A stretch of 64,000 nt of DNA from Salegentibacter sp. (GCA_017795085.1 CP051246.1:2482514-2546513), one strand, 5' to 3'; positions 45,151-57,343 are shown, counted from the stretch's first letter. Notes: a model not told the origin generated them from the sequence alone. Numbers and translations: made by a program.

Positions 45151-47106
45151 CTATTTATTGTACTTTGAGATTCCTTCTTTTAACCAATCGAAATATTCTT
45201 CAATACCGGGCGTATATCCAATAGGGGGGATTAAATTACTTTCATCCAGATCCATCAACACGTAAAATGGTTGGGCATTGGCTTTATATTTTACGGTCTG
45301 GAAGTCGCTCCATTTTTGTCCAATATATTTCAGCTTTTCTCCCGTCAATTCTGAAATAGTATTTTCGCCTTCAGGAAGTTTTCGTTTATCATCCACATAT
45401 AGAGATATTAAAACCACATCATTCTTGAGAATATTTAAAACCGAAGGATCACTCCATACCCTTTCTTCCATTTTCCTACAGTTCACACAGGCATGTCCAG
45501 TAAAATCTATCATTACAGGTTTGTCTACTTTTTTAGCATAAGCCAAACCAGTTTCATAATCCTTGAAAGCAATGATGTCATGCGGGCCTAAGTGCGCACC
45601 TTCTGGCAATCTCTCATTAGAAATTGCACCTCCTAACTTGGTATATCCCACCCCATAAGGAGATTCACTATAATTCATCGCTGGCGGGAAACCACTTATT
45701 AATTGTAATGGCGCTCCCCAAAGCCCAGGAATCATATATACTACAAATGATAAAACCAATAGTCCCAAGCTTAATCTACCTACAGAAATATGCGTCAATG
45801 GACTGTCGTGCGGAAGTGTAATCTTCCCAAAAAGATAAAAAGCCAAAGCCCCAAATATTGCTATCCAGATGGCTATAAAGATTTCCCTTTCTAATATATG
45901 CAACTGAAGTACTAAATCTGCATTTGATAAGAATTTAAAAGCTAATGCAAGCTCCAAAAACCCTAACACAACTTTTACTGTATTTAGCCAACCGCCAGAT
46001 TTTGGCAATGAATTGAGCCATCCAGGAAAAGCGGCAAATAAGGCAAATGGTAAAGCTAGTGCTAAAGAGAACCCAAACATTCCTACAAATGGAGCCATAC
46101 CCCCTTTGGAAGCAGCCTCTACAAGCAAAGTGCCCACAATTGGACCTGTGCAGGAGAACGAGACAATAGCCAACGCCAATGCCATAAAGAATATCCCAAT
46201 TAGCCCTCCTTTATCTGCTTGTTTATCTACTTTATTTGCCCACGAATTTGGGAGCATGATTTCAAAAGCTCCTAAAAATGATACTGCAAAAACCACTAAG
46301 ATTATAAAAAATATAATATTAAACCACACATTGGTAGATAGTGCGTTTAAGGCACTCGCGCCAAACAACCAGGTCACCACGGCTCCGAGTAACACATAGA
46401 TTACTATAATGGAAATGCCGTAAATAATTGCATTTCTGATTCCAGTAGCTCTAGACTTACTTTGTTTTGTGAAAAAGCTTACCGTCATAGGAATCATAGG
46501 AAATACACACGGGGTGAGTAGCGCCGCAAATCCTGAAAAAAATGCAATTAAAAAGATAGACCAAAGTCCTTTGTTGGAAGCAGAATCAGTTTCTGTTGAT
46601 GATAAATCGTCATTAGATGGACTTATTTCTACCTCTGTTGCATTAACAGCAGGCTCATCTGATATCCTAAATGTTAAATCTACTTCTTTGGGTGGTAAAC
46701 ACTTACTATCATCACAAACCATAAATTCAACAAAAGCATTAATTGTAGAAACATTCTCTTGAACTTCTACTTGTTGTCTAAATGTTGCTTTGTCTTCGAA
46801 AAACTTAATTTCCATTTCAAAAACAGGATCATCTACAGTGTGTCCTTCTTCTTCGGTGGTATTCCCCAAGATTGTAAAATCACCATTGCTATCATCATAC
46901 ATAAAAGTTGTAGGGATAGGACCATCCTGAGGAACATCTTGAGAATACAGATGCCAGCCTTTTTCTATACTTGCTTCAGAAACCAAAACGTACTCTGTAT
47001 CTGATATTTTCTCTACAGAAGTCGTCCATTTTACTGGATCGAATATTTGAGCGTTAGTTACAAAAACAGAGGCTAAAAGAATAACTATTAAAACTAATTT
47101 TCTCAT
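45151..47106 (-). CDS. DsbD-like thiol:disulfide interchange protein
   Basis: This inner-membrane protein carries electrons from cytoplasmic thioredoxin to the periplasm. Its 651 residues contain a signal peptide, an N-terminal DsbD-alpha-like domain (about 20-160, with CDDSKCLPP), and eight membrane segments with the paired cysteines in [11 protein letters not shown] and SFSCTGP. The C-terminal thioredoxin domain has CVNC at 540-543. It is the last gene of the SusCD-TlpA-M16 block, five bases after the peptidase. It probably keeps the TlpA-like lipoprotein reduced so that disulfides in imported substrate can be opened. Confidence 0.9.
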   Translation of the reverse strand: MRKLVLIVILLASVFVTNAQIFDPVKWTTSVEKISDTEYVLVSEASIEKGWHLYSQDVPQDGPIPTTFMYDDSNGDFTILGNTTEEEGHTVDDPVFEMEIKFFEDKATFRQQVEVQENVSTINAFVEFMVCDDSKCLPPKEVDLTFRISDEPAVNATEVEISPSNDDLSSTETDSASNKGLWSIFLIAFFSGFAALLTPCVFPMIPMTVSFFTKQSKSRATGIRNAIIYGISIIVIYVLLGAVVTWLFGASALNALSTNVWFNIIFFIILVVFAVSFLGAFEIMLPNSWANKVDKQADKGGLIGIFFMALALAIVSFSCTGPIVGTLLVEAASKGGMAPFVGMFGFSLALALPFALFAAFPGWLNSLPKSGGWLNTVKVVLGFLELALAFKFLSNADLVLQLHILEREIFIAIWIAIFGALAFYLFGKITLPHDSPLTHISVGRLSLGLLVLSFVVYMIPGLWGAPLQLISGFPPAMNYSESPYGVGYTKLGGAISNERLPEGAHLGPHDIIAFKDYETGLAYAKKVDKPVMIDFTGHACVNCRKMEERVWSDPSVLNILKNDVVLISLYVDDKRKLPEGENTISELTGEKLKYIGQKWSDFQTVKYKANAQPFYVLMDLDESNLIPPIGYTPGIEEYFDWLKEGISKYNK

Positions 47107-47111
47107 TCTTT

Positions 47112-49928
47112 TTAATTGTTCTCTAACTTTGGTTTGAATATTATTTCATATGATTTAGCGTTTTTCAAAATATCCTGCGTAATTTTTTTTATATCCTGTG
47201 TTGTCATACTCTCAACAATATTTTTAAAATTCTTTGGATCATTTCTATTGTAACCATACCTAAAAAAGCTCGTAAGTAACTGCATATCGAAACTATTTCT
47301 ATTTTTAGATTGTTCTCTTCCCTTTAAAAAACTTTCTTTAACCTTGTTTAAGTCTTCTTCTTTTATATTTCCACTAGCTATTTTTTGTAATTCACCTTTA
47401 ACTACTGTAATTAGTTCATCTGCCAAATTTGGATCAGTATCAAAATTAAAAGATATGTAGCCCATTGACGTAGGCTCGCGATAAAAACGTGCTGAAGCTC
47501 TTGGACTATACGCTCCTCCTATAGACTCTCTTACGGTTTCTGTAATCCTTAGCTGTAAAATATCACCTAAGGCCCGAGTATAAATACTTTTCTTTAATGA
47601 AAATGGCATTTCTTTCTTGTATGCGATATTAACGGAAGCTTTAGGGTTTTCCATCTCTATAAACACATCTTTTTCTATTGTTTTAGATAGCCATTTTGCG
47701 GTATTATCTTTATACTCTTCTTTTGTTCCATTAGTTGGGATACTAGCTATGTATTTTTCTAACAATGGTTTTAATTGGTCTTTTTCTACATCACCTACAA
47801 TAAAAAACTCAAAATCAGATGCATCTGCAAATCGATCTTTATATATTGATTTAATTTTTTCAAATGAAATCTTTTCAGCATACTCATCATTGAATAGTGG
47901 TTTTTTAGGATTATTCTTCCCATATAATGCCACTGTTAAGCTATCCTTCATTTTCTCCCCTACATCTTTGCTCCTTTGTGTTATATAGTTATCTATATTA
48001 CTAACAAGTACTTGATAGGCTTGGTTATCAAAACGCGGTTTCTCAAAATATAGATGAACCATCTGCAACATCGTTTCTACATCCCTTGTGTTGGATCGTC
48101 CAGAAACACTTTCATTTATAGCTCCCAAACCTACGCCAACATTAGCCGTTTTACCTGCCAAGATTTTTCTTAAGTCTGTTGATGAATAATCTCCTAACCC
48201 TGACTTTTGGATTAAGTTACGAAGTAAGTTAGCCGATGGTAAATCCTTGTCATTTAATAAAGATTTACCTCCATAACTGACAGCCTTTAAAGTAACTTCA
48301 TTTTCGTCTTTATCAACAAATTTATAATGCACTTTAATGTCGTTGCTAAGAGTGAATGTAGTAGATCCTATATCAGAATTTACTTTTTCATTTGTGATAA
48401 CGCCTTCTTTTATATTTAAATTTGAAACTAAATCTTTGCCTTCTAACTGTTCGGTGTAAGGTGTAATACTTGAATCATTCTCTAATTCTGATATAATTTT
48501 TTTTGCTTGTGTCTTTGTTAAATTATCTTCCCCTTCAACACCAGTTACATTTAGATATCTATTGTTTTCAGTATAGAATCGTTTTATAGTTTTATGAAGA
48601 TCTTCTTTTGTAATATCGTCTAATAATTGCTTTACTATCCCATATTCTTCATCAATATCAGACATTGTTTCGTTATTTAAATAATTATTTTGGATTTTAC
48701 GTTCTATTTGTAAATGGCTTACATCGTCTTTCTTGGCAATTTTATTTTCATAAGCGTTTTCAATTTGAGTAATTCTTCTTTCAATTTCAGACGGTGTAAA
48801 ACCAAATTTTACTGCTCTTATTAATTCTGTAAAAACCTGCGAAAATGCTTCTTGCTGTTGATTTTCTTTAGGCATGAGCCATAGTTTAAATGTATTTGAA
48901 CTTCTGGATGAACCACTATATGATACAATGCCCTTTAAAAATGTTGCTTCTGGTTTCTGTTCCTGTTCAGAAATTCTTGCATTTAACATACTTGCAGCCA
49001 TAGATTCCAATAACTGTTGTTTTAAATCTTCGACAGTCTCTATTTTCAAATTCTTATTGTGTCTGATACCAAAACTAATTTTTGAGGTTGAAACCTCTGA
49101 ATCCATCCCTAAATTATACAACATCTCTTCATTGTCTGGAATATCAACTTGGTAACGTTCTTTTGGATTTTTAACTGCTGGAATTTTTGAGAATTTCTTT
49201 ATGATTTTTTGTTCAATTTCGTTTACATCTACATCGCCAATAATTGCAATAGCCTGCAAATCTGTCCTGTACCAATCATGATAAAAATCTCTAAGCGCTT
49301 TATAATCAAAGCTTTCTACCACAGACATCAATCCAATAGGGACTCTATCTGCATATTTTGAATTGTTGTAAGTGGTAGGAAGTGAATTTTCAAATAAACG
49401 CATTTGACCATTTTGACGTGTTCGCCACTCCTCTTTTATAACACCTCTTTCTGCGTCAATTTCTTCATCTGTCAATAACAGATAATTAGACCAATCGTTC
49501 AATATAGTCAAACAGGTATCTATTAGACCTTCTTTAGTTGGGATATTATTTAAATTATAGACAGTCTCGTCGAACGACGTGTATGCATTAATATCTTTTC
49601 CAAATACAGCTCCATGCTCTTGTAAGGAATTTATTATTGCTTTCCCTGGAAAATTTTCGGTTCCATTAAAAGCCATATGTTCTAGAAAATGAGCCAAACC
49701 TCGTTGATCTTCATTCTCCAAAATAGAACCTACATTCTGGATTATATAGTAACTCGCTGCATTTTTAACAACATCGGTACTTTTTATATAGTATGTCAAG
49801 CCGTTAGACAATACCCCTTTTTTTATACTATTATCTATAGGTATTGGTTGGCTTAAGTCTATATTTTGCGCCATCACAGTATTTATAGAAAATATTGTGA
49901 TCATTATGTGAAATATAATACGTTTCAT
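47112..49928 (-). CDS. M16-family zinc metallopeptidase, periplasmic
   Basis: This is an insulinase/pitrilysin-type peptidase of 938 residues with a signal peptide (ending near VMAQ). The inverted zinc motif HFLEH is at 80-84, and the third ligand is in the Glu-rich [10 protein letters not shown] about 75 residues later. The length covers four M16 subdomains, the first active and the later ones (FxxP-type, [10 protein letters not shown]) forming the inactive half of the clamshell. M16 enzymes degrade short peptides enclosed in their chamber. Its place behind SusCD suggests it digests peptides taken up by that pair. Confidence 0.92.
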   Translation of the reverse strand: MKRIIFHIMITIFSINTVMAQNIDLSQPIPIDNSIKKGVLSNGLTYYIKSTDVVKNAASYYIIQNVGSILENEDQRGLAHFLEHMAFNGTENFPGKAIINSLQEHGAVFGKDINAYTSFDETVYNLNNIPTKEGLIDTCLTILNDWSNYLLLTDEEIDAERGVIKEEWRTRQNGQMRLFENSLPTTYNNSKYADRVPIGLMSVVESFDYKALRDFYHDWYRTDLQAIAIIGDVDVNEIEQKIIKKFSKIPAVKNPKERYQVDIPDNEEMLYNLGMDSEVSTSKISFGIRHNKNLKIETVEDLKQQLLESMAASMLNARISEQEQKPEATFLKGIVSYSGSSRSSNTFKLWLMPKENQQQEAFSQVFTELIRAVKFGFTPSEIERRITQIENAYENKIAKKDDVSHLQIERKIQNNYLNNETMSDIDEEYGIVKQLLDDITKEDLHKTIKRFYTENNRYLNVTGVEGEDNLTKTQAKKIISELENDSSITPYTEQLEGKDLVSNLNIKEGVITNEKVNSDIGSTTFTLSNDIKVHYKFVDKDENEVTLKAVSYGGKSLLNDKDLPSANLLRNLIQKSGLGDYSSTDLRKILAGKTANVGVGLGAINESVSGRSNTRDVETMLQMVHLYFEKPRFDNQAYQVLVSNIDNYITQRSKDVGEKMKDSLTVALYGKNNPKKPLFNDEYAEKISFEKIKSIYKDRFADASDFEFFIVGDVEKDQLKPLLEKYIASIPTNGTKEEYKDNTAKWLSKTIEKDVFIEMENPKASVNIAYKKEMPFSLKKSIYTRALGDILQLRITETVRESIGGAYSPRASARFYREPTSMGYISFNFDTDPNLADELITVVKGELQKIASGNIKEEDLNKVKESFLKGREQSKNRNSFDMQLLTSFFRYGYNRNDPKNFKNIVESMTTQDIKKITQDILKNAKSYEIIFKPKLENN

Positions 49929-50037
49929 TTATGAGTTTTTTAGGAATTAAATAATAGAAATTTGAATTTATTCCAGATGAATAAACTGAAAAGAGTTAAT
50001 CTACTCATTACCAATATGCTAAAAAATTATAGAGTAT

Positions 50038-51195
50038 TTAATCGAATATCTTTTCTAATTCTTCTTCCAGTCTATATCCTCTTAGATTTGTTGCAATAAT
50101 TTTTCCACTTGGATCAATTAAGTAGTTTTTAGGGATAGCTTGCACATCGTATAAAGTTGCTATCTCGTCTTTAAAGCCTTTTAATTCGGAAGTATGAGTC
50201 CAAGGAAGGTTTTCTTCTTCAATTGCTTTTAGCCAGGCTTCTTTTTTGGTATCTAAAGATACTGCCAATATATTAAAACCTTTATTGTTGTATTTTTCAT
50301 ACGCTTTAACTAAATTGGGATTTTCTGCCCTACATGGCGCACACCATGATGCCCAAAAGTCTAGCAAAACATATTCACCTCTATAATCTGAAAGTTTCAC
50401 AGGATTCCCGTTCTCATCATTTTGAGAAAAATCTGGTGCCAATACGCCTAATTCAGCTCTCTTTTTCTTGATTTTTTCAATGACTTCTAATCCATCTTCA
50501 CTTGACTGTAATTGGTTAGAAAGATCTTCGTAAAAAGAGGCTAATTTGTTTTGATCAAAATTTCTTCTGTCTAATTGAATTAATGCATCTAAACTAAAAT
50601 AAGAGTCTGGGTTCTTTTTTATATAGGTTTGTAAAACTGAATCTTTATATCTACTTCTTTGATTAGTCAAATCCTGCAATTCTGTTACTAAACGCTCTTT
50701 TTCTTCGGGAGACTCTTCATTTTTAATACTTCTTCTTAAAAGAATCGATCGTTTATTGAATTTGGAAGGAATCTTTGTTGCTCCAATATACTTCTTATGT
50801 TCAGTATTTAGTTTTGAACCTGTAATTACCGTATTACTGATAGAATCTTTATCAGCAGTAACAATTATGTCTGCTTCTTCTAGATACATAGAAAAAACTC
50901 CTATTATGCCCTTTTTATCCTTAAGACCTTGACCTAATTCATCTATAAAAACAGCTATCTCTTTAGGTTTAGAAATTTTCCCTTCAATCACAAACTCTCC
51001 ATTATTTAGACTAGTAGAATCTATTAAGCCTTCTTTAAAATTAAAAAAAGAATTTGCCAAATACATCTTAGCATTAGGGTTGTCTAGATTATCTATTTTT
51101 ACCGTTAAGCTATAATTCTCATCTTGATCCTTTTTTTTACAACTCCACAGTGTTAGTATGGTGATTAATAATACTATATATCTTGTATGTGTCAT
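50038..51195 (-). CDS. TlpA-like thioredoxin lipoprotein with DUF4369-type N-terminal domain
   Basis: The lipobox is LTLWSC near residue 19, so it is membrane-anchored. Residues 25-130 form a beta-rich DUF4369-like domain, a helical linker follows, and then a TlpA/AhpC-type thioredoxin domain with WCAPC (active cysteines 285 and 288) and the cis-proline loop QAIPKNYLID. The 385 residues match this common Bacteroidota architecture. It is encoded between SusD and the M16 peptidase. A disulfide-reducing role on imported substrate is inferred from context. Confidence 0.9.
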   Translation of the reverse strand: MTHTRYIVLLITILTLWSCKKKDQDENYSLTVKIDNLDNPNAKMYLANSFFNFKEGLIDSTSLNNGEFVIEGKISKPKEIAVFIDELGQGLKDKKGIIGVFSMYLEEADIIVTADKDSISNTVITGSKLNTEHKKYIGATKIPSKFNKRSILLRRSIKNEESPEEKERLVTELQDLTNQRSRYKDSVLQTYIKKNPDSYFSLDALIQLDRRNFDQNKLASFYEDLSNQLQSSEDGLEVIEKIKKKRAELGVLAPDFSQNDENGNPVKLSDYRGEYVLLDFWASWCAPCRAENPNLVKAYEKYNNKGFNILAVSLDTKKEAWLKAIEEENLPWTHTSELKGFKDEIATLYDVQAIPKNYLIDPSGKIIATNLRGYRLEEELEKIFD

Positions 51196-51273
51196 TTTTA
51201 TTATTTTTAAAAGTTTCCTTTTTGAGGTTAAACTATTAATATTTTTAATTGAAAATATAGGTGATTAGAGTTT

Positions 51274-52659
51274 TTATTGATATCCTGGGTTTTGGGTTAA
51301 ATTTGGGTTTTTTTCTAAATCATCAAAAGGAATAGGGTAAAGTGCAGCTTCAGAAATCCAACCTGATTTATGACTTCCAAAGACGGCATCTGCTCGTCCA
51401 GTTCTTTTTACATCTAACCACCTATGTCCCCACTCTCCAAAAAACTCTATTGCTCTTTCGGTGTATATTTCTTCTAGCATTGTAGTTCTATCTGTTGCTG
51501 TAGTACCAGGCAAACCAGCACGAGTACGGATTGTATTTAAATCTGTTTCTGCGCTATTCAAGCCTACAACATTATCCTGTTCAGCTCTAGCTTCTGACCT
51601 TATTAAGTACATCTCTGCCAATCTTATCATACTATTTGCCTCAGGTTCTTCTGGTCCTCTTGTGTTTGAGAAAGTCCTGTATTTATATGGTCCTTCTAGA
51701 GTATCGGTTAACCAGACAGCTCTTCTTTCATCATCAGTAGAAATAAGATCGGAGATAAAGGGTCTTAATCTATATAAAGGATTCTCTATAGTCGAACCTG
51801 TTAACTGCACAGGTGTATATCGATTAGACCCTGGATTTGCAATCTGTAAAATGCTTTCATTTGAGCTTCTATAAAATACACTATCTAATACTTCTAACTC
51901 ATAGATCTGAGAATTGATAACTTTGCTTGCTTCGGCTTCTGCATCAACCCATTTTTTTTGATATAACCTTACTCTTGCCAATAGAGCAGTAGCTGCCCAT
52001 TTATTTGCTCGAATCCTTTCTCCTGGTTGTGTATAAATATCATCACTTAGTTTACTCTGAGCATCAAGTAAATCTTCTTCGATTTGTGAATAAACCTCAG
52101 CTACAGGAGAACGGGAAAGTGACCTAATCTCATTATAGTCTGCAACTAAGCTTAATGGAACATCTCCCCACAGATTCACTAAATAAAAATAACATAAAGC
52201 CCTCATAAATTTTGCTTCCCCAACTAATTGCATTTTCAGGTCTTCTGTTAACCCTGTTGACTCAGGAACATTTATAATCACATTATTGCATTGATAAATT
52301 AAGTTATAAAAACCTCGCCACATATTTGAAATAGCGCTACTACTTGAAGCTAAATTATTATTAGCAAACATTGTAAGTTCAGCAGAGTAGCTAGCTCTTT
52401 CCAATTCGTCTGATGATAATCCAACATTCCTAAACAAAGATGTAATAGCCGTACTATTGGCAGAATATGCGTATATCCCTCTTATAGCAGCTTGTGCAGA
52501 CCCCTCATTACTAAACACTTCATCCGTGTTTACTAAATCTGGTGGTAACTCCACATCTACGTAATCTTCACAACTTACTAGGCTAACTGTCATTAATAAT
52601 ATTATAATCAATCTATTTTTAAAAAAATAAAGCGATATTCTATTGTTTATTAATTTCAT
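51274..52659 (-). CDS. SusD/RagB-family outer-membrane lipoprotein
   Basis: This is the surface substrate-binding lid of a SusCD transporter, 461 residues. A lipobox (SLVSCED) follows an N-terminal hydrophobic segment. The helical TPR-like core (AKFMRALCYFYLVNLWGDVPL) and the C-terminal SusD signature (EIYTERAIEFFGEWGHRWLDVKRTG) are clear. It starts 16 bases after susC. The companion genes suggest a peptide rather than a glycan ligand; no glycoside hydrolase is present. Confidence 0.95.
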   Translation of the reverse strand: MKLINNRISLYFFKNRLIIILLMTVSLVSCEDYVDVELPPDLVNTDEVFSNEGSAQAAIRGIYAYSANSTAITSLFRNVGLSSDELERASYSAELTMFANNNLASSSSAISNMWRGFYNLIYQCNNVIINVPESTGLTEDLKMQLVGEAKFMRALCYFYLVNLWGDVPLSLVADYNEIRSLSRSPVAEVYSQIEEDLLDAQSKLSDDIYTQPGERIRANKWAATALLARVRLYQKKWVDAEAEASKVINSQIYELEVLDSVFYRSSNESILQIANPGSNRYTPVQLTGSTIENPLYRLRPFISDLISTDDERRAVWLTDTLEGPYKYRTFSNTRGPEEPEANSMIRLAEMYLIRSEARAEQDNVVGLNSAETDLNTIRTRAGLPGTTATDRTTMLEEIYTERAIEFFGEWGHRWLDVKRTGRADAVFGSHKSGWISEAALYPIPFDDLEKNPNLTQNPGYQ

Positions 52660-52675
52660 AATGAATATTTTTTTA

Positions 52676-55600
52676 TTAAAAGCTAATTTGAACCCCCATA
52701 ACCACAGTACGTAATGGTGGTAACATTCTTAAAGTAGGCGTTTCCGGATCTCCTGCCTTATAAGGTGTAAAGGTTAAAAGGTTATGACCCTGAGCATAAA
52801 GGCGTAAATTACTTAACCCTAACTCTTCTATAGCCCTTTCTGGAAGATCAAATGATAAGGCAACGTTTTTTAAACGCAGAAAAGAAACATCAGAATAAGT
52901 AAAATCTGAAAGCGTGGCTGGTAAATGTCCTCCATTTAGATCAGTGATATCTAAAAATGATGCCATAGTTGTGAATTTTTGAAAACTTGCATTATCGCCT
53001 GGGTTCTGCCAGCGATCTAAAACAACATTAGGATAATTAGAACCTACAGCTCCTACTGGATCTGTTAAGCCAGTATTACTAGCATACCAGTTCATTCCCA
53101 TTTTTTTCCTAAACTGAAATAAAAAACTAAGGTTTACATTCTTGTACGAAATAGAGTTTTGAAGTCCTCCATAGAAATCTGGATCTGTATTTAGTTGTGA
53201 TCTAAGGTCTCCATCTCGAGCAGATGAATCTAACACGCCATTATCATTATAATCTTCAACTGAATATAAGCCAGTTTCTGGATCTACCCCTATCATATTC
53301 GCTGCTATAATAGTATTTAGTGATTCTCCAATAGCATATTGACCAGTATACGAAGACTCATCAAAATCTGGATACTCTAAAAGCTTATTACTAGGGATTG
53401 TTATATTAAAATTGGTACTCCATCTAAAATCTTTACTTTCAATGTTTATAGACGTTAATTGTAATTCTAATCCTTGATTTTGAATAATAACCCCATTTAA
53501 ATTATTAACCACATTATTATATCCCGTCATAACAGGTAATGGATAGTTAACCAAGGGATCCGAAGAATTGTTTCGATACCATGAACCTGAAAATTGCAAA
53601 AGATCTTTAAAGAAATTTAAATCTAGAGTCACTTCTGTTTTAACATTTCTTTCCCAATGTAAGGTAGAGTTGAATAAGCTTGCAGGTGTAAGTATGGGAT
53701 CACCATCATAACCGCTGAAAGAACCCGAATCGTATACATCTTGATATTTATATTCTCCTATTTTGTCATTTCCAGTAACTCCATAACTGGCTCGAAGTTT
53801 TGCAAAACTTATAATAGAAATATCTTTTAAAAACGTTTCATCACTAAATATCCAAGCAGCACCAATAGCACCAAAATTAGAAAACCTATAATCTGGTCCA
53901 AAACGGCTAGAACCGTCTCTTCTTCCAGTTAAATTTATAAGGTATTTATTGTCATAGTTGAAATTAATACGGCCAAATAAGGCAGCATATCTATACTTTG
54001 AAAAAGTACCTGAAGGAGGAGAATTTAACATATCCGGAGTCACAACATCTAGATTTCCTATTTGGTTATCATTTTCATACCCTCTTATAAAAATAGTATA
54101 CCCCTCATTTTCTTGACTTTGAAATGATCCACCGATGAGTGTGTTTAGACTTCCTTTACCAATAGATTTACTGTACTCCAATTGAGGTTCAATAATCAAA
54201 CTTTTAAATGTACGGTGTCCAAATCTGTAATTACCGTCTGCTCCTGTTCTATCCAAAGGGTTTACAAAGGTTGACGGTGTAACGGTATTTTCATCAGTTG
54301 TTATAAGATTATAACCTATGCTACTTTTCAGCGTTAAACCAGGTATTATCTTATAGGACAGCATAGTATTTGTATTAAGATTACTTGTTTTAGCTTCATA
54401 CTTTCGTAATGTGTAAGCCAAAGGGTTATCAGATTTATACTCACCTTCGTTCCAAGCGAGATCTCCATTTTCTTCATATAGCTTGTAGTTGGGTGCAAAA
54501 GACAAAACTCTTGATGTAAGATCTGAGGATGTACTCGTATTAAGCATAGAAGTATAACTGGCGGTAAAAGTACTTGTGAATTTTTTGTTAGGAGTAGTAT
54601 TTGTTAATTTAAACCTGCCTGAAAATCTTTCATTAGGAAAATCCCCAGGCACTACGTTTGTTTCTTTATGATACCCAGCACCTACAACAAACTGTGTTGA
54701 TTCACTACCACCAGATAGTGAAGCTTGTACATTTGTTGTTCGTGCAGTTCCTCCAATTAATTGCTTAGCTAGATTATTGTCTCTTAATGTGTCATACTGC
54801 ACTAAATCGTAAACCATATTTCTATCAGACAAGCTTGAGCTATTTGCCAATTCATCTAAATCTAAACCATCATTAAGCAAGGCTTCTTTACGCATGGCCA
54901 CATATTCTTTTGTTGACAGCACATCTGGTAATGGAGCAACACTAACGCCGTTTGATACATTTATGTCAAATTTAGTTTTGCCTTTTTCACCCTTCTTAGT
55001 AGTAATTAAAACTACACCACTTGCACCTCTACTCCCATAGATAGCCGTAGCATCTGCATCTTTTAATATTTCTATACTTTCTATGTCTGCTGGGTTTAAA
55101 CTATACAAAGGGCTTAATCCACTATCTAATGAAGCTCCACTTATTGCTGAAGGAAGTTGATTTAAATTTTCATTACCACTAGCTAATGGTACATTATCAA
55201 TAATATATAGAGGTTCGTCGGAAGCTCCATTAATTCTATCCAGTTGTGTCCTTCCTCTAATTTCTACTTCAAAAGAAGCTCCTGGATTACCACTGGATTG
55301 AGTAATTTCCATTCCTGGAATTCTACCCTGCAAAGCACCAATAGGGTTTGAAACAGGTGTTTTACTTATCTCTTCACTAGTTATTTTACTTATATTCCCC
55401 GTTTTTAATTTTTCTGAAGTTGAATAATATCCCGCATTAATTGTTACTTCATCCAATGCGCTAACATTTTCTTCAAGAATGACATATGTTGTACTTTGTT
55501 CGCCTACAGAAATTTCCTTAGTGTCAAAACCTAAACTAGAAAACATTAAGACACTATTCGAGTTTGGTACTTTAATACTGTAATTACCTTCAAAGTCTGT

Positions 55601-56071
55601 TGATGTTCCTCTTTTAGTTCCTTTTATTAAAATAGTCACGCCTGGAATAGGAATATCATTATCATCTACGACTGTACCAGTAATCGTTATTTCTTGTGGA
55701 GGAGCTGGTATTCTCCTTATATGAATTACATTGTTATCTTTCAGATCAAAATTAAAAGCATGTATAGAAAGACTTTTACTCAATAATTCTTCTACTTCTA
55801 TCTCCCCTTTTTTTAATTGCACTTTAGGCATGTCCTTAAACATATTTTCAGGATACAAAAAGCTGAATTCCGTTTGATGCATTATAATTTGAAACACCTC
55901 ATCGACTGTAACTTCCTTATCTGTATCAATAAGAACTTTTTCTTGAGCCCAGGTTGTATTCGTATTAAAACTAAAAACGGTAGTGCAGAATAGAAAAATG
56001 AATGTTTTCATAATCATAATGAAAAACCATTTTCGAGAATCGAAATGGCATTTAGGTAATTTAAATTCCAT
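52676..56071 (-). CDS. SusC/RagA TonB-dependent transporter with N-terminal STN signalling domain
   Basis: This is an outer-membrane beta-barrel importer, 1131 residues. After the signal peptide, residues 45-115 form an STN domain (VTVDEVFQIIMHQTEFSFLY), then a carboxypeptidase-like beta-sandwich (ITGTVVDDNDIPIPGVTIL). A plug with GALQGRIPGMEI and DADATAIYGSRGASGV and a large barrel ending in aromatic VQISF complete it. An STN domain means that it talks to the anti-sigma factor FecR encoded just upstream, so substrate binding can switch on the operon. An inverted repeat GTTCAA/TTGAAC lies 54-80 bases before its start. Confidence 0.95.
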   Translation of the reverse strand: MEFKLPKCHFDSRKWFFIMIMKTFIFLFCTTVFSFNTNTTWAQEKVLIDTDKEVTVDEVFQIIMHQTEFSFLYPENMFKDMPKVQLKKGEIEVEELLSKSLSIHAFNFDLKDNNVIHIRRIPAPPQEITITGTVVDDNDIPIPGVTILIKGTKRGTSTDFEGNYSIKVPNSNSVLMFSSLGFDTKEISVGEQSTTYVILEENVSALDEVTINAGYYSTSEKLKTGNISKITSEEISKTPVSNPIGALQGRIPGMEITQSSGNPGASFEVEIRGRTQLDRINGASDEPLYIIDNVPLASGNENLNQLPSAISGASLDSGLSPLYSLNPADIESIEILKDADATAIYGSRGASGVVLITTKKGEKGKTKFDINVSNGVSVAPLPDVLSTKEYVAMRKEALLNDGLDLDELANSSSLSDRNMVYDLVQYDTLRDNNLAKQLIGGTARTTNVQASLSGGSESTQFVVGAGYHKETNVVPGDFPNERFSGRFKLTNTTPNKKFTSTFTASYTSMLNTSTSSDLTSRVLSFAPNYKLYEENGDLAWNEGEYKSDNPLAYTLRKYEAKTSNLNTNTMLSYKIIPGLTLKSSIGYNLITTDENTVTPSTFVNPLDRTGADGNYRFGHRTFKSLIIEPQLEYSKSIGKGSLNTLIGGSFQSQENEGYTIFIRGYENDNQIGNLDVVTPDMLNSPPSGTFSKYRYAALFGRINFNYDNKYLINLTGRRDGSSRFGPDYRFSNFGAIGAAWIFSDETFLKDISIISFAKLRASYGVTGNDKIGEYKYQDVYDSGSFSGYDGDPILTPASLFNSTLHWERNVKTEVTLDLNFFKDLLQFSGSWYRNNSSDPLVNYPLPVMTGYNNVVNNLNGVIIQNQGLELQLTSINIESKDFRWSTNFNITIPSNKLLEYPDFDESSYTGQYAIGESLNTIIAANMIGVDPETGLYSVEDYNDNGVLDSSARDGDLRSQLNTDPDFYGGLQNSISYKNVNLSFLFQFRKKMGMNWYASNTGLTDPVGAVGSNYPNVVLDRWQNPGDNASFQKFTTMASFLDITDLNGGHLPATLSDFTYSDVSFLRLKNVALSFDLPERAIEELGLSNLRLYAQGHNLLTFTPYKAGDPETPTLRMLPPLRTVVMGVQISF

Positions 56072-56124
56072 AAATTTGGAGTGTTTAGTTAGACTTTAGT
56101 TTAATTAACATCTCTAGGGACGTT

Positions 56125-56151
56125 GTTCAATGCACGGCCAAATGTTTGAAC
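56125..56151. promoter_or_regulatory. Inverted repeat in the FecR-susC gap, possible operator or promoter element
   Basis: GTTCAA and TTGAAC are separated by 15 bases, in the only sizeable gap before susC. ECF-driven promoters of such transporters would be expected here. No consensus can be recognised. Confidence 0.3.
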
Positions 56152-56206
56152 TTCGTTCCTTTTTTTTGATTTATTCCATTAGTGTTTAGTTTTTATCCAT
56201 ACACAA

Positions 56207-57343
56207 TTATTTAAGAATTAATGTTTTATTATTGATCTCGTAATTCTGTAAAATCCCAAAATCCTTAATGGTATTCAAAATATCAGTGATATTTTGGCTT
56301 TTACGAATCACTCCTCTTAGCCTTACTTCTTTCAATCCTTCGTTTTCAAACTTCACATCCATATCATACCATCTGGACAGCACCTTCATTATTTCATAAA
56401 AACTCTTGTTCTGCAGGAAAAAATCGCCATCAATCCAAGCTATTTCATTTGCAGCATTAATACTTGATACACCTATTTTATTATTATCTTTATTTACTTG
56501 GGATTGCTGGTTTGGAACTAAAAGTTCGTGAGACACAAAAGTCTTAACGGCCACACTTCCTTCTACTAAGGTGGTATAAACTTTGGATTCGTCTTTATAT
56601 GATTTAATATTAAACTTCGTCCCTAAAACTTCTACTTCTTGAGTATTGTTAAGAACTTTAAAAGTAGCCCCATTATGTTTAATGCTTGGAGATACTTCAA
56701 AATAAGCTTCTCCGTATACCAGCTCTACTTCTCGAATTTTTGGATCTGTAAAACTTGTAGGGTATTTTAATTGCGTTTCAGAATTAAGCCAGACCTTTGT
56801 ACTGTCTGATAATTGAATAACAAATTGACCTCCCCTAGGAATAGTTAGATAATTATATGTAGGTTTTTTTTTAGTTTTTTCTTCTTGATATACGATTTCT
56901 TGCCCGTTACTAGAAAAGTTTTTTGTTCGATAGCGACCTCCTTTCTCTAAAGCTACTTTTGAACCATCCCCCAGCGTAAGTACAGCTTTATTGATAACTG
57001 GCTGAATATTATTATTTACAATAACAGGGACATCATTCTGGTTAGCTTCTACAAATAGTTGTTGTCTAAATATATAACTTGTAAGAAAAACTCCAACCAA
57101 TACAGCGGCAACGGCATACTTCCAATAATCAAATTTATGAGATTTACGACTTAAGTTTTTATTTAAAGAATGCCAAGAAGCTTCAACATCTAGGTCTTCT
57201 AATTCCTCAAAATAGTTTTCTTTAATATTCTTAAAGTAGCTTCTATGTTCAGGAGATTCATCATACCAAGCCCGAAATCTTTTCTCTTCCTCTTCCCTTA
57301 GATAAGATCCCTTGAGTTTCTTTATAATTAGCTTTAAATCCAT
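56207..57343 (-). CDS. FecR-family anti-sigma factor
   Basis: This is an inner-membrane regulator of 378 residues. The cytoplasmic N-terminus (1-72) is rich in charged residues and would hold the sigma factor. One membrane segment is at about 74-92 (YAVAAVLVGVFLTSYIF). The periplasmic FecR domain includes TIPRGGQFVIQLSDSTKVWLNS and EVLGTKFNIK, and a DUF4974-like STN-contact domain ends the protein. It lies between the sigma gene and susC, the usual regulatory order. Confidence 0.93.
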   Translation of the reverse strand: MDLKLIIKKLKGSYLREEEEKRFRAWYDESPEHRSYFKNIKENYFEELEDLDVEASWHSLNKNLSRKSHKFDYWKYAVAAVLVGVFLTSYIFRQQLFVEANQNDVPVIVNNNIQPVINKAVLTLGDGSKVALEKGGRYRTKNFSSNGQEIVYQEEKTKKKPTYNYLTIPRGGQFVIQLSDSTKVWLNSETQLKYPTSFTDPKIREVELVYGEAYFEVSPSIKHNGATFKVLNNTQEVEVLGTKFNIKSYKDESKVYTTLVEGSVAVKTFVSHELLVPNQQSQVNKDNNKIGVSSINAANEIAWIDGDFFLQNKSFYEIMKVLSRWYDMDVKFENEGLKEVRLRGVIRKSQNITDILNTIKDFGILQNYEINNKTLILK